A DNA stretch of 64,000 bases from Silene latifolia (taxonomy: Eukaryota > Streptophyta > Magnoliopsida > Caryophyllales > Caryophyllaceae), in contig NC_133537.1 of NCBI RefSeq assembly GCF_048544455.1, forward strand, positions 313,740,238 through 313,804,237, written 5' to 3'. Below the pieces are notes generated by a model that saw only the letters and a list, made by a program, of their open reading frames with translations, did no database searches and was not told the DNA's origin. This document shows, piece after piece, positions 1 through 11,941 of the stretch (the stretch's first letter is position 1; every line of letters starts with the position of its first letter). Position numbers and translations under genes: made by a program.

Positions 1-1196
1 CAAATCAATCAATAGTAAAGTCATTGATCCCGATGAAGCAGAAACTTTGTAGGAGATCCTCATCACCAGTCTTTATCAGTTTGAAATGTATTTTCCTCCC
101 TCATTTTTCACTATCATGGTTCATTTAACTGTCCACCTAGTCCGGGAGGTTTTGTATCTCGGGCCAGTGTATTTGAGATATCAGTACCCATTCGAACGAT
201 TGATGAAAGTTTACAAGGATTACACATCTAATAGGTATCGTCCAGAGGAGTGTATTGCTGAGCGAGCAATTATCGATGAAGCTCTTTCGTATTGTTACGC
301 GTACCTCTCCTTGGATGAGTTAATTGGAGCTCCTACAAATCGTCATAGTGAATGGATGAATGAAAAATATGTAAGGGGTCGTGTTTCCAAGGATATGTCA
401 TCTGACATGCGACGTAGAGCTCATACATACGTTCTATTTAACGATGATCATGTCCAGCCTTACAGAGCAGAACACCAGAGTTACTTTAAGGGAAAACACC
501 CTCATAAGAATGAAAAGGTGGTATGCAAATGAGCATTACAAGTAATTTAGTGACTGGTTTAAGGATACTATTTACGAAGATGATAACCCAATTGATGATA
601 GCTCAACCAGCCTACGACATCTCGGTTTCGGTCCTGATGCTCGTGCAACTTTTTATAGCGGGTATGCGATCAATGGGTACACTTTCTACACCCGCATTCA
701 AGATGAGGCGAGCACAATGCAAAACAGTGGAGTTTGCGTAGATTCTCAGGCTATATACTTTGCTAGTTCAAAGGATAGAAATCCTATTTTGGGTACAATG
801 CAATATTATGGAGTTATTGAAGAGATATTGGTTTTAGACTACATGGATTTTGAGATACCTCTATTTCGGTGCAAGTGGGTTGACAACAACAATGGTGTTA
901 GAAAGGATGATTTAGGATTCACATTAGTAAATTTTGACAAGGTTGGAAACAAGGACGATCCTTTTATATTAGCGTCACAAGAAAAACAAGTTTTTTATGT
1001 TATCGATCCTATGGATAAGAAGTGGTCAGTTGTTCTATCTTGCCATCGCCGAATTCCAGATGATGAAGACGTCGAATTTGAAGGACTACTTGATCACAGT
1101 GCTATATCGCAATTTCGTAATGATGTTGAAAATGTTAACATTCCAAACATATATGCATGGGATGATCATGATGAAGGTATTTGGGTTAATGAATAG
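1..1196 (+). pseudogene. CACTA-A TNP2 transposase, 3' part (DUF4218 + DUF4216), broken
   Basis: This is the C-terminal part of a CACTA TNP2 transposase, the enzyme that binds the ends and cuts out the element. From 86 the protein shows the DUF4218 signature: FPPSFF, then MVHLTVHLVRE, then YPFER and CIAER. A second segment from about 540 to 1196 reads WFKDTIYEDD and then the DUF4216 core (NSGVCVDS, RCKWVDNN, DPFILASQ). Breaks are an in-frame TAG near 50, a frame change near 500-515 joining the segments, and a TAA just after it. The catalytic domain would lie upstream, outside the window. Domain identity is secure; the gene is dead as it stands. Confidence 0.88.
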
Positions 1197-1848
1197 ACTA
1201 GCAAATCCAAAAAACGTTCCCGGCAGCCGTGAAAATATCAGCAATCCAATCAAGTTATCTTACAATAAAGTTAAATCAAACTGCTGTTGTAAACTTTTTC
1301 TGCTGTTGCAGCGGGCGGGTTAGGGAAAAATCGTATCAAACAAAATGATGCTTTATCTATTTGAAAATGATGCTTTATTTCTTAGCGGTAAAATCAAATA
1401 AAATGAAATATAAATTAAAACGGATATACCAAAACCGTTGTTCTGGACGTGTACAGTTATAACGGTTGAGGCCATTGTTATGTATATAAAAATATTGCTT
1501 TATTTCATGGCGGAAAAATCAAACAAAATGAAAATATTACAGACAACGGTTATTTCTAACCCGTTGTAGATAGTACGAATCAATTACGGTTTCAAACAAA
1601 ATATAACAGTTTTTCTTATACCGTGTTTATTACTTTCCAATAAACAAGATCTTGCAAGTGTTATATTATTCACACATATATAATCTGAGCTTCCCCTCCC
1701 CCTCATAATATTCTGAAACATTGAGCTTCCCCTCAACCACCAGCCTACCTCATCATCGCCGTCGCAGTCATCGTCATCATCGCCATTGCGCTTGAGATCA
1801 ACTGGATTCTCCTCTTTAAAGAAGTAATAAACCCTCCTCTCTAGATAT
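1197..1848 (+). other. CACTA-A spacer between its two genes
   Basis: No coding region is visible. AT-rich DNA holds scattered copies of the same AACGGTT/AACCGTT motif that crowds the element's right end (for example around 1430-1465 and 1540-1600). A related phrase about a CTTTATTTC...GGCGG..AAATCAAA unit occurs twice, near 1360-1400 and 1495-1530. It may act as the promoter region for the second gene; that is inference. Confidence 0.5.
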
Positions 1849-1899
1849 TTGTTTGTTATTATAAGTATGAATTATTATTATTTGTTTATTAATTTCTGC

Positions 1900-3620
1900 T
1901 TTAGATATGGTCCAAAAGCGCAAAAAAAAAAAATGATAGAAATGCGTCAGGCGAAGACTCAGGTGATGAGAATAATTTTGCAACACACTACGGGTCGAAT
2001 GCGCCACAGGGTTTCTCTAGAAGCAATAAATTCAAAGATACCTAATCCTTTACAATGGGATAAAGATACGGGGCTGCCATATGGTGAGTATGCCGGGTAT
2101 TTTGCGAGTTGGATTAGTTGTTGTGTAAGACAATATGTGCCTCTCGGTACGCCGCGTATCTGTGAACTGAGTCAAATACGGAACACCATTCTAATAAATA
2201 GAATAAAGATATGTATATACAATAATAAATGTTTTTGCTGAAATTAAGTTACTACTTGATATGTGTATTAGCCGAAACACTTGTACCAACTATGCTCATC
2301 ATATATGCAGTTAGCTTACGTTGTCCCGGAAATGTATGATAAGTACCTAAAAAAAAGACATGGGAAGCCCTCAGATCTTGGAAGTTAAAGATGGCTGAAA
2401 CCACTTGTTCAACAAGGAAACCGGGGAGATGAACAAGAACCCACCAAAAAAGAAGTATCCGTATATCAGTCAGGACCATTGGGATAGCTATATCGCTTAT
2501 AGGCAGTCTGACAAGTTTAAGGTAACTTAATAATAATAATAAGTAAAGAAGTATAATTAGTTTAGTATTTGGTCATGCTTACGTTTCTTGATATAATTTA
2601 TTTGATGAAGGCTATGAGTGAGAGGAACAAGGCGAACATTTCAAAGAAAAAGACCGTCTTTTACGGCTCCCGAGGTAGTTATAGATTGATTAAGAAGAAA
2701 CTTGTAAGTACATAATTCTTATAGTATTAGACTATTATGTGTTTTAGTCGGATGTTATATATGAACGAATTGTAGGCAAAGCTTGGAAAATTCAGTCGTC
2801 ACGACGCTTGGGTGGAAGGTCACACTCCTAATAATGGAAAGACGGAAACTGAATATGATATAAGAACATCAAAGACAAAATTGTAAGTTTGAATAAATAT
2901 GTCACTCCTACCACTGGTAGTCGGAGTTATATAATTGTGTGTTGCCTAATGCTTTTATGTGTATGTAGTGGATCTGTGAGAAGGAGGTAGAGGAAGGAAA
3001 ATGAAAGCCTGAAGGGCGTGATGACATTCTTGCTAGGGCAATCGGCAAAGCAGAGCATCCAGGTCATGTGAGAGGGGTAGGAACGCATGTTGGTATCACC
3101 AAGTATTTTGGGAAAACTACTCGACGTGGTGATGCTTCCAAGAAGGTAATCTATAAATACTGTATTTGAACCAACGTAATTAATTTACAACTATATATGC
3201 TGACATTAATTTCTACTACACGGCTACATTAAATAGCCAGGTTGATGATGAGAATGTTGGAAACTGGGGAAAAGCCATCAGAAAAGGAGTTGGATATGGT
3301 TCAAGAAGTCATAAAGGAAGCATAGGAGGAGGATGAGAAGAAGGAGGATGAGGAGGAGGAGGAGGAGGAGGAGGAGGAGGAGGAAAAAGAGGTAATAATA
3401 TTTGTCTTATATACAGTGTGTTATATGATTTGGAAAATCAGTAAGTGTTATATGGACAAGTGTTAATGTACAGAATGAAGCCGAGGATGACATGACAAGG
3501 GAGAAGGAAATGGGAAAGGAGACTGAAGTGGGAGCCGAGGATCGATATCAGGCAGTTGAAGAAGAAGAGGATGCCAGGGAGGCCATGACACATGATGAAG
3601 TGGAGGTAGTTGATGATTAG
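1900..3620 (+). pseudogene. CACTA-A second gene, Transposase_24-like part (multi-exon)
   Basis: The 5' half of the accessory gene looks like the Transposase_24 family carried by plant CACTA elements. Exon-like blocks are separated by short AT-rich introns with GT donors: a block to about 2160 (NPLQWDKDTGLPYGEYAGYF, then RQYVPLGTPR), one ending near 2520 (DHWDSYIAYRQ), one at 2610-2703 (ERNKANISKKK, FYGSRGSY), one at 2776-2880 (HDAWVEGHTPNNG), and one near 2970-3147 with the family hallmark ARAIGKAEHPGHVRGVGTHVG. An acidic Glu run is coded at 3340-3390. In-frame stops (TGA near 3000, TAG near 3330) break it. Exon limits are approximate and read by hand. Confidence 0.72.
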
Positions 3621-3731
3621 ATGTTCTTCTCAACACCGAAAAATGTAATAACTACTACTTTATAATTATTCATATCATACACATTTTTTACTTAGGAAAT
3701 TTATTAAAGGTAGTGAATGTATGTGTACTAA

Positions 3732-5510
3732 TTGATTAAAGCTGACGTGAAGGGCGATTGCAAGGTGGCTTGTCGTCTGTCTTATTTACTTGGGAAACAT
3801 AAAGTTGTTGTTGCCAGGGGATACGTGTTCAATTACGACCGACTTCAGCAAGTTAAGGTTCATGGTATACCCCTTCGTGACAATTGCAGGAAAGTGGAAG
3901 TGTCCCAATTATATAAAGACGAGTATGGGGAACTACAAGTACCATTTCCTACTAAGAGGGTCACTTATTTGAAAGAAGCTCTAAGCTCTTATGTGCAATG
4001 GCTTGAGAAACTCATCAATGTTGTCATCCCCGAGGTACCTATATGCAGACGTTAATCTTTACTGAGGGGGTCACTTGTTCTTTAAATATATTAGGGTACA
4101 AATATTAAGATATAGTAAGTACTTTAATCTTTACATCTGCAGAACTTAAGCAAAGCCATGATGGCAGCTAAAACAATTACTACTACGTTAACGAAAGCTG
4201 TTGCAGGCAGGCCTGCTTATGATTCTTATTATGAATCGTGTGAATATAAGAAAAAGATGAAAACTGCTTCGCTGAAGGCTTTGCACAACCTGGCTGTAAA
4301 GAGGGCACCTACAGGGGATGTAGTCATGATTAACATTAAAAAGGAAGTTATGGGCGCAACTGATATAGCCATACTGGACCCGAAGCAACCGATGGAATTT
4401 GTCGACCTTGACAATTTAGATGCTATTCACATTTTGATTTGGATGAAGTAAATTTTATTAATATAACTACTAAGTCATTTCCATTTACGAATAATGATGT
4501 TTATTAAAATTATCAATTCAATAACAATATTCGTTCCATGTGGCGTAATAGGTACCTCAATAATCAGTTCGCTGAGTGGAAGGTCCCTAGTCATGCCTAC
4601 GGATTCTTGAGTCCTAAGGCATTCTCTGTTAACAGAATTTCATACGAAGAGAAAATCAATTGTATCGCTCGTCGGTTGATGTCGTCCAAAAAACTATGAC
4701 TTGCCCCTATAATGAGAATATGTATGTATAGTACGTGATTATTGTAATGAATCACGGTTCTATAAATTTATTATTAACATGCTTAAATGCGTGTAAATGA
4801 ACTAACAGTTCAATGTCTCAAAATGAATAGGGAGCATTGGGTGCTACTGGCAATCCAAGTGGAAACAAAAACAGTGTACTGGATTGACTCTCGCGAAGGC
4901 AAACCCTCTGACAGTTGTGTAAGGATGATAACTGAGTAAGTTTACAACCTTCAATAATGTCATTTGTTATTGTATGACTTGAGCCATATATATGCAAATA
5001 TTAATGTCATATGTGTATATTTATGAATTAGTGTTTTTGAAGCAAAAAAAAGATTATGTCCATTTGGGAAATATGAAAGCAACACTGATCTCAATTTTAT
5101 CACGCCAATAGTAAATGTATTCTTAATAATTACTCATACCATTTAATTAATGTTTATGCGAGAGGTTGCTTATCTAATTCAGCTGATTTGTGTGTGATTT
5201 ATATAATAGTCTCCTAAAGCACCAGACGACAAACAATGCGCCTTTTACGTTTGTCACTCCATGTGGAAGGTTATCGACGGAAAACTTTCTACAATTCCGA
5301 TACGGGTTAGTGTGATTTAAAAACTATTTCAGATGTAAATTGAGTTCAATTATGTATACTTCCATGTATTATATCTATTTTGATTATATATATTTTGAAT
5401 TGTAGTTTCCATTAATACTCAACAAAGCCCCAGAATATTCGCCAGAGGACATCAATCGGATGAGAAATATGTGGGCTAGTTATGTTGTTTCATTAGCGGA
5501 GTCTCAATAG
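3732..5510 (+). pseudogene. CACTA-A ULP1-like cysteine protease part (C48)
   Basis: Downstream exons code a ULP1/SENP-like cysteine protease domain of the kind fused to or carried by many plant CACTA elements. Seen in order: a pre-domain block 3732-4035 (HGIPLRDN, LQVPFPTKR); a block at 4158-4451; a block near 4552-4700; the His motif REHWVLLAIQ and Asp motif YWIDS at 4827-4936; and the Gln-Cys motif QCAFYVCHSM near 5238-5267, ending WASYVVSLAESQ then a stop near 5510. All catalytic-triad positions are present. Family members cut SUMO-type isopeptide bonds; a role in transposition is not established. Exon borders are approximate, and upstream stops suggest the whole gene is dead even though this domain looks well kept. 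Confidence 0.75.
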
Positions 5511-5690
5511 TTTGCTCATGCTTTATGTACGTGTCTGTGTGTATATATATAGAGCCATTGTGTATTGGCTTCTTTTGTTTTTTTGAGGAAGTTGTGTTTT
5601 GGCTTTTGATCATCTTGTTTGTATTGTTTTGATAAGGGTTTAATTGATCACGGGGTGTAATATTTTGACGCAGGATTGAATTTTTGCAGT
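5511..5690 (+). other. CACTA-A 3' untranslated stretch
   Basis: T-rich DNA after the ULP1 stop codon. No open frame or repeat of note. Confidence 0.4.
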
Positions 5691-5691
5691 G

Positions 5692-5750
5692 CACAGCTGC
5701 TGGAATGCTATTTTCAGCAACAGCTGAAAAATAGCATTCCTGCAGCTGCT
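5692..5750. repeat. Inverted repeat able to form a hairpin
   Basis: GGAATGCTATTTTCAGC is followed within a few bases by GCTGAAAAATAGCATTCC, flanked on both sides by GCAGCTG/CAGCTGC. A variant block with GCATTTCAGCAGCTGCT follows at about 5772-5790. It lies between the last gene and the subterminal array of CACTA-A. Confidence 0.8.
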
Positions 5751-5849
5751 ACAAACGCTGCTGAAAAAAAAGCATTTCAGCAGCTGCTAGAACAAGCTAA
5801 ATTTAAAAAAAAAAAGAAAAAAAAATTAAAAACGAAAATGGTTAAAAAC

Positions 5850-6429
5850 AACCTGTTGCAAACAATTATTTCACAACGGTTTAATTTAGATAAATAACCG
5901 TTAACATCTTTTCCCTCCCCATCAAACCGCCAAAAATATAAGATAACGAACGATAAGCGTTGTCGACTTCAAAATGTTACGGTTTATCTAAGAAGAACCG
6001 TTGTCAATGTTTCATCAATTAATAAATATAATAACTGTTTATCACGCAATAAAACCGTTGTTAAATATTGACATTTAATTAAATAAGATAACGAAATTAA
6101 CCGTTATCATAGATAATATTTAACAACGGTTTTGGAACCACTAAACCGTTGTCAATAGTAAACTAGGACAACGGGTCTGAAACCGTTATTAATATATAAT
6201 AACGGTTTCTTAAAAGTATACGCGTTGCCATAAACATAATTAACAACAGTTTTATAACGGTTCTTCATTAGTGATAACGGTATTATAGATTCGTTATTGA
6301 TATTATATAACGGTCATACAACCGTGGTATATATTTAACAATAGTCGTTGCAATAATGGTTCCGTATTTCTATTTAATAACGGTAATTGCATTATTTGAC
6401 CGTTATTGGATGTCTTATTTGGCGTAGTG
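5850..6429. repeat. CACTA-A right subterminal array and terminus
   Basis: The motif AACGGTT and its reverse AACCGTT occur many times in both orientations, often as ACAACGGTT or AACCGTTGT. In plant CACTA elements such subterminal repeats bind the element's accessory protein. The array stops at the terminus CACTACGCCAAATAAG (read on the - strand), whose last base is 6429. Confidence 0.88.
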
Positions 6430-6487
6430 CAAAGAACTAAACAACTTCAATCGGGTATGTAGGACTCGAGAACCGACTAACAGCATT

Positions 6488-7048
6488 CTACCCTTGGAAA
6501 TCAAGAAAATCCACAAAGAATTTTAAAGACGGAATTTTAGACAACCAAGATTTCGGATAGTACCTTCCACCATGAATAGAGTATTGTAAAACACAAGAAA
6601 CCAAGTTGCTTTCGTTCTTGGTCATTCGAACACAATGTAATCCGGCTTTGGTTGCGCTCTTTGAAGGCTCTCGAAACAGAGTCCTCGAAATTCCATCCCG
6701 AATAACAACCTCGGGTTCACTATCTTCCTCAACATCTTTTGCTACAACCTTATTCTTCCCCTTATTTAACCGTCTCCCTTTCCCCTCTGAAACTGACTCG
6801 TCCCGACCATGAAACAAGGAGGAAGATGATGGTGGATGTTGGGTTGTTGGAGTGAAGGTAGTGAAAACGGGTTGATGAGATGATGGTGGTTGTGATTGAT
6901 TGCATAGGCGTGGTTGGTGTTGGTTTCCGGTGGAGTAACGAGTGTTTGCATGTGGATGGGACATGTTTGAGAGAGGAATGACGATGATGGAGATGGAGTA
7001 TATTATTGGTAAAGTTAAAAGCAAAAAGCAAGTGGTGATATTGACCAA
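6488..7048 (-). CDS. Hypothetical ORF, candidate 3' ORF (env-like position) of the copia element
   Basis: An open frame of 186 codons that I do not recognise with certainty. It starts with a hydrophobic stretch (FLLLTLPIIYSISIIVI), then a His/Pro/Ser/Thr-rich part, a Lys/Arg cluster (RRLNKGKNK) and an acidic run. The end (LKFFVDFLDFQG) comes close to the CACTA-A boundary. If the LARD at 7406-15641 is removed, this frame lies a few hundred bases after the copia RNase H stop on the same strand, where Sirevirus-type elements carry an extra ORF. That position is the main argument. It could instead be a host fragment or chance. Confidence 0.35.
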   Translation of the reverse strand: MVNITTCFLLLTLPIIYSISIIVIPLSNMSHPHANTRYSTGNQHQPRLCNQSQPPSSHQPVFTTFTPTTQHPPSSSSLFHGRDESVSEGKGRRLNKGKNKVVAKDVEEDSEPEVVIRDGISRTLFREPSKSATKAGLHCVRMTKNESNLVSCVLQYSIHGGRYYPKSWLSKIPSLKFFVDFLDFQG

Positions 7049-7400
7049 GGCACACGATTTAGGGTAGATATAGGTGGGAATCTAGGGTAGGGTTAGAATT
7101 ATATGTTTACACAAATTAGGAAACTAATTTGGTAAAAGATTTATGTTAAGATTTGGAAAATAAAAGATGGATGTATATGGCAAATATGTCGTATAGGAAG
7201 ATTGGAAATAAATGATTTTGGACTAAATTTTGGTAGAAAAAGAATATGCAAAATAATTTGGATAGAAATTGGTGAATAAAAGATTGGGTGTATCTTATTT
7301 TGTTAAGAGACTAAGTTTGTGTGAAACATAATGACTTAAATACAGATGGAATATATATGATAAATAAATTTCTATAAAACGAAAATATTCATGCATCAGA
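7049..7400 (-). other. AT-rich non-coding copia-side flank of the LARD
   Basis: No frame or repeat is visible. If the nesting model is right it is the stretch of the copia element between pol and its 3' ORF. Confidence 0.4.
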
Positions 7401-7405
7401 GTATA

Positions 7406-9221
7406 TGTAACACCCCCTCATACCAAGGTACCTTACCAAGGACTACCCTAGCATGAGAGGTTGTTACCATCTCGGTTGCCCGAGGTTAGTATATCAAAAG
7501 TAACAATCCAAAAAACTTTATTAAAGTATGAAGAGTTTAACGATTACATAAATCTCAGCCCAACTCAAAATAAAAGTGTAAGAAACTCAATAGAACTGAA
7601 ATCAAAGACAACTAAACTCGTAACAGCGGAAGCTAGACTCGAAGTGATGACTCCCCATGAATGTCCCAAAGCTACACATCTGCATTACCTGTCATAATCT
7701 GTTCACCATCCCCGAATGGATCACCGCAGGTTTTACAAAACAACAACAACGGGGTAAGTACCGTTCAATGAATATAAGACAACAAACAATACAACCAGCT
7801 GATCATCCTCCATCACCGGTCTCCCGATCTCACACAGTAACCGACTACACACCGAAGTGTGTAGCCCTGCCAGATTACCCATCGCAACAGGTAATCCTCG
7901 CCGCCAGTGGGTGACCGCAGCCCATCCCCACCTAGTCCAGCTCATCAACGAGCGACTAACAATCCCTGTCCCTTAATGTGCACATTTCCTCCCGTGATGG
8001 GTTCCACGGAGGGCGAACTAGGGTGTGAAGCCACTCCCGCAAGTGACTCCACCACAATCACACACACAGCATCACAGCTATCACAACACCACAACCGTCA
8101 CAGCACGACCACACCAATACCGTCACCACAACACCCAACCTCCGATGATCAGCAGATAACAATAATTATAAAACATATGCAATCTCAATCAATTAACAGT
8201 ACTGAGTAGAAGAAACCCTACCTTTTTCGCAATCCAAGCACACACAAGCAATCAGTTATGATCCTTCACATATCAATCACCTACATAACATAATTATGTA
8301 TAATTACCACCTACTCAATCAATTAATCATGCACATAACCAAGACTCATCATAATTTAATAGGAATATTAACTTAAAGAACAAACACGACTTTTCCTGAT
8401 TTTCCAGCACATGGCAGACTGGGTATAAAATACATAACTAATTCCATAAAATTCGAATTAATGCAAGGCCAATTGAATTGGAACCCCATGCGTCTTAGCT
8501 ACAAATTATATTTAACGTGTTTTTCTCGAATTCCAAACTTATCAAGGGTTTTCGAACTGATTTCCAAAAACTGACAGAAACCGTCGCATAAAAAGTATTG
8601 ATTCATAAAACGAGTTTAAAATATTATTTTTCAGTAATTCCAAATCCTATTGTCATCTAGACTCTACAAATATGATGTATGAAAAAGCCCCATAACTGAA
8701 TCGACATAAAAATTAGGGTTTCAAATCATTTTCCAAAACCAAATCAGATTCGCGGACTTTTCAGCGACATGTTCATAAATAAATCACCTAGGACAAACCA
8801 TAAAGAACTTGACTACGATATTTTATATGCATAAACTAGACATCAAATAAACTGGACTCTCTTTTCAAACTTTTCGAAGATGAAGATTTAAAACAGTATA
8901 AACAATGGAATGAAATCGACTTACAAACGGGGAAATCGAATTAGGTTGAAATCGATGAGAAATCTTCAATTAAAAGAAAGGCTCGAGAATTCTTCTTCCT
9001 CTCCCTCTCTCTAGGTTTAGAAATGGTTTTATAAATGATAAAATGAAATTAGAAATGACTCAACTGTTAAAAATAAAAACCTTGGCCAAAACATAAATTA
9101 AACCGTCTAACTCGCTGAACCGGTTTACTCGGTCAAGTGCACTCGGCCGAGTAACACACACTCGGCCGAATACCAACCAAGTACTCGACCAAGTACTCCC
9201 ACTAAAATACGGAGTATTACA
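7406..9221 (-). repeat. LARD 3' LTR (left copy)
   Basis: 1816 bp. In element orientation it begins TGTAATACTCCG at 9221 and ends GGTGTTACA at 7406. A cluster of CTCGGCCGAG-like palindromes lies at 9126-9195, right at the U3 start. A TATA-like ATTTATAAAACC (- strand) lies near 9023-9040. Confidence 0.95.
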
Positions 9222-9260
9222 GTCTTCCCTCCTTAAAAAGAACTTCGTCCCCGAAGTTCG
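9222..9260 (-). promoter_or_regulatory. LARD polypurine tract and chromovirus-like end motif
   Basis: On the - strand AAGGAGGGAAGAC directly precedes the LTR start, the expected plus-strand primer. Just upstream is GGACGAAGTTC inside an inverted repeat (GAACTTCGGGGACGAAGTTC). Similar inverted phrases recur at about 9410-9430 (AGGTTACGTCCCCGTAACCT) and 9703-9720 (AAACTTCGTCCTCGAAGTTT). Confidence 0.75.
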
Positions 9261-11941
9261 CACCAACTACAATCAACGACACCCAACATCACATATAATT
9301 AACACAATATAACTCATACTCATGATATAACTCATATGCATAACTAGTAAAATATATGCTAATTCATATAGACTTGAGTAAACTCTGGTTGTCATATTTT
9401 ATCCCCCATAAAAGAAGGTTACGTCCCCGTAACCTAACTCATATAAAACCACGCAAGCCACGCGATATCACGGTCCTTCCATACAAATACAATTCATAAT
9501 AAAACATATAAACAACATATGCGGCTATACAATTCTAAATAAAACATATAAACAACATATACAACTATAGTTCGACCACACACGGAAGTTATCATTCAAT
9601 ATAATAAACATGTTACCGCATTGATTGAAGCAGTAATTACTAATGGAAATCCAAATAACCACATAGAAAGACATAGTATCACATTACATCTCCCTAAAAA
9701 CAAACTTCGTCCTCGAAGTTTACTCACACTCGTAAACATCATACTACTACAAGCACTGCCATTACCTGTAATAAAATCAACCCCAACACAAATCCATCCT
9801 TTACTCTACACCAACACTCAAACTTCCAATTATACTATAACATGTACAACCATCAAACTCTCTTTGTTGCATCCTACTTCTCTTAAGATACATGTTACCT
9901 CCTTGTAACTCACTAATACTAGGTCCTTTGCTATACCTCCCATAAACCTCATTACCATCGCATGTCAAAGATCACCCACTATAACCTCAAGACCTACAAC
10001 CATTCCTATATCCAGGGCTCTCTTTCTCTCACAGTTCTCGTACCTCCTCCAATTATTCTATACTCACATAACATATAACATAAAATCCTTAGTATCACCA
10101 TTCCTCCATCTCTTCCACATTACCGCAAAACGATATACTCCTATATACATATACACTCACCTCCACAATCATATCTCACAATCCTCAAGTGTTACACATA
10201 CCTACATTAGCTTCTCGGCATTTCCTTTATTACCACAAAACTCACCCTTAACTTGACATGATACTAAGTCCCAAAACTCCGTACTCGCTATCCCAAGAAA
10301 AGGTGTTAAACCACACGTAGTTCAAGTCCAATACCACACATGCTCCGCAATTCTCTTGCCACAACTATGTCCACCAACGTCTCATCTAAAACGAGATCAA
10401 AAGTACTCCACAACCTCTCACAACTGTGTCCCATTAATAGCTTATTACTATACCATGACAACAACAGAACCATATCCAACTCTCTTTCATATCATACTCT
10501 ATAAAAACCAACAGAACCATACCCATACCGACACTGGTAAGAAACATCGAGAAACAAAACAACGGTTTATATGACACCACGAAAATACTCGTATCACCAC
10601 GAAAATACTCATATCACCACACGAATTACCGTGCTCATATCGTCACTCGAGACACAACAACCATATCGATAGTCATCACAACTTTTACAATCTCATAACA
10701 CTGACTGAGCACAACTTCCTTGACCACAGGACTTCCTTAAAACTTCTCTAGTAGATCACGACGCAGCATATTACACGGAATCACAGACACCAACCTTATG
10801 AATATTATCCATACCATGACTCGTGAGGTCAGAACCTCACACAAACATCTACACATAACAAGGACCCATAATCAAATGTAACTAGCCAATCCTGATTACG
10901 TAAGTTACCACTTGGTAATGAATATCTCCCATCCGGACTTATCTCAGGTGCCCTTCATAACATATCCTCTCATACACACAATTATCACCACCCGACGAAC
11001 GTAACATAACATTTGTACCCAACTACGAGCGACCACCTAATATATATCCACATATTATACTCCGTCACACCCATACATACTAATCATTCTCCACAAAAAC
11101 AACCTTTTTAGAACGACTAACTTCCCTATTTAACCTCATCCTTAACCACTAGACAACATTATGACACCACCATCTCCTATGCAACTACTCTCTCACTATC
11201 ACTTATTAATATAACAATCCGTTTCCTCTCTTTGGTTATCATCCCAAATAACGAATATCAAATCCATCAATAAAATCTACCTCAACATTATTCCCAATTC
11301 TATCCTTTATCATATCGTTACTTAACTCTCCATCAAAATCTCGGATCGTGCAAACACTCTACAAGCTTCTCTTCCATTAAATACCTCGAAACTCACGGCT
11401 AACATGTCGTCCTACTCTCCTATATAACCACTAACTCACACCCTCTAGTGAGGCTATCGTACATTTCCATAATTTCCTACCTTCATGCTCCCTAACTGCG
11501 TTCAACATTCTCTCAACTTACTTCCATCCTTATTTCCACCTTTTTACTCAATAATACCAATTAATAATTCATCTCCTTTCTCTTTCTACCTAACTCTTTA
11601 GTAATTTGTTTGTTTTTCCATAGCTCCACAACTCTAATTCCCTTAATTAAAATCAATATCTTATCATTCTTCTTATCATTTATCCTCTCTCATCTTGCTT
11701 CTCACTCCCCTTGTCACCCTCAAATCCACACACTAACAGTTACTCTTCAATTAGTCGTGTCTCCTTTTCGTATCTCTAGAAAACCAAAAATTTACCTCAT
11801 ACCGTTAATTTTCCAAAGAATTGCACACTAGGCTCACCCCTTGATATTCCAAATTCCCAAACTCAGTCACTATCTACAAATCCACGTCGCGACATAACAC
11901 TATCTACGGTCACTATATACCCCTCTAATTCATCCCTCTAA

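Larger units (their letters stand above)
1..6429 (+). mobile_element. CACTA-A transposon, right part (left end outside window)
   Basis: A CACTA (En/Spm) DNA transposon runs on the + strand from before the window to a terminus reading GGCGTAGTG at 6421-6429, the inverse of CACTACGCC. It holds the 3' part of a TNP2-type transposase (DUF4218 and DUF4216 regions), then a multi-exon second gene with a Transposase_24-like part and a ULP1 (C48) protease part. A dense AACGGTT/AACCGTT subterminal array precedes the right end. The 3 bp after the end are CAA; the matching target duplication lies off the window and cannot be checked. Gene order and terminus both support the call. Confidence 0.93.

Noticed and set aside
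7461..8209. Open frames in the left LARD LTR, with near-copies at 13886-14713
   Set aside because: They recur only because LTRs are duplicates; the wording is low-complexity (Ser/Thr/His/Pro) and has no domain. The longer right copy depends on single-base differences.
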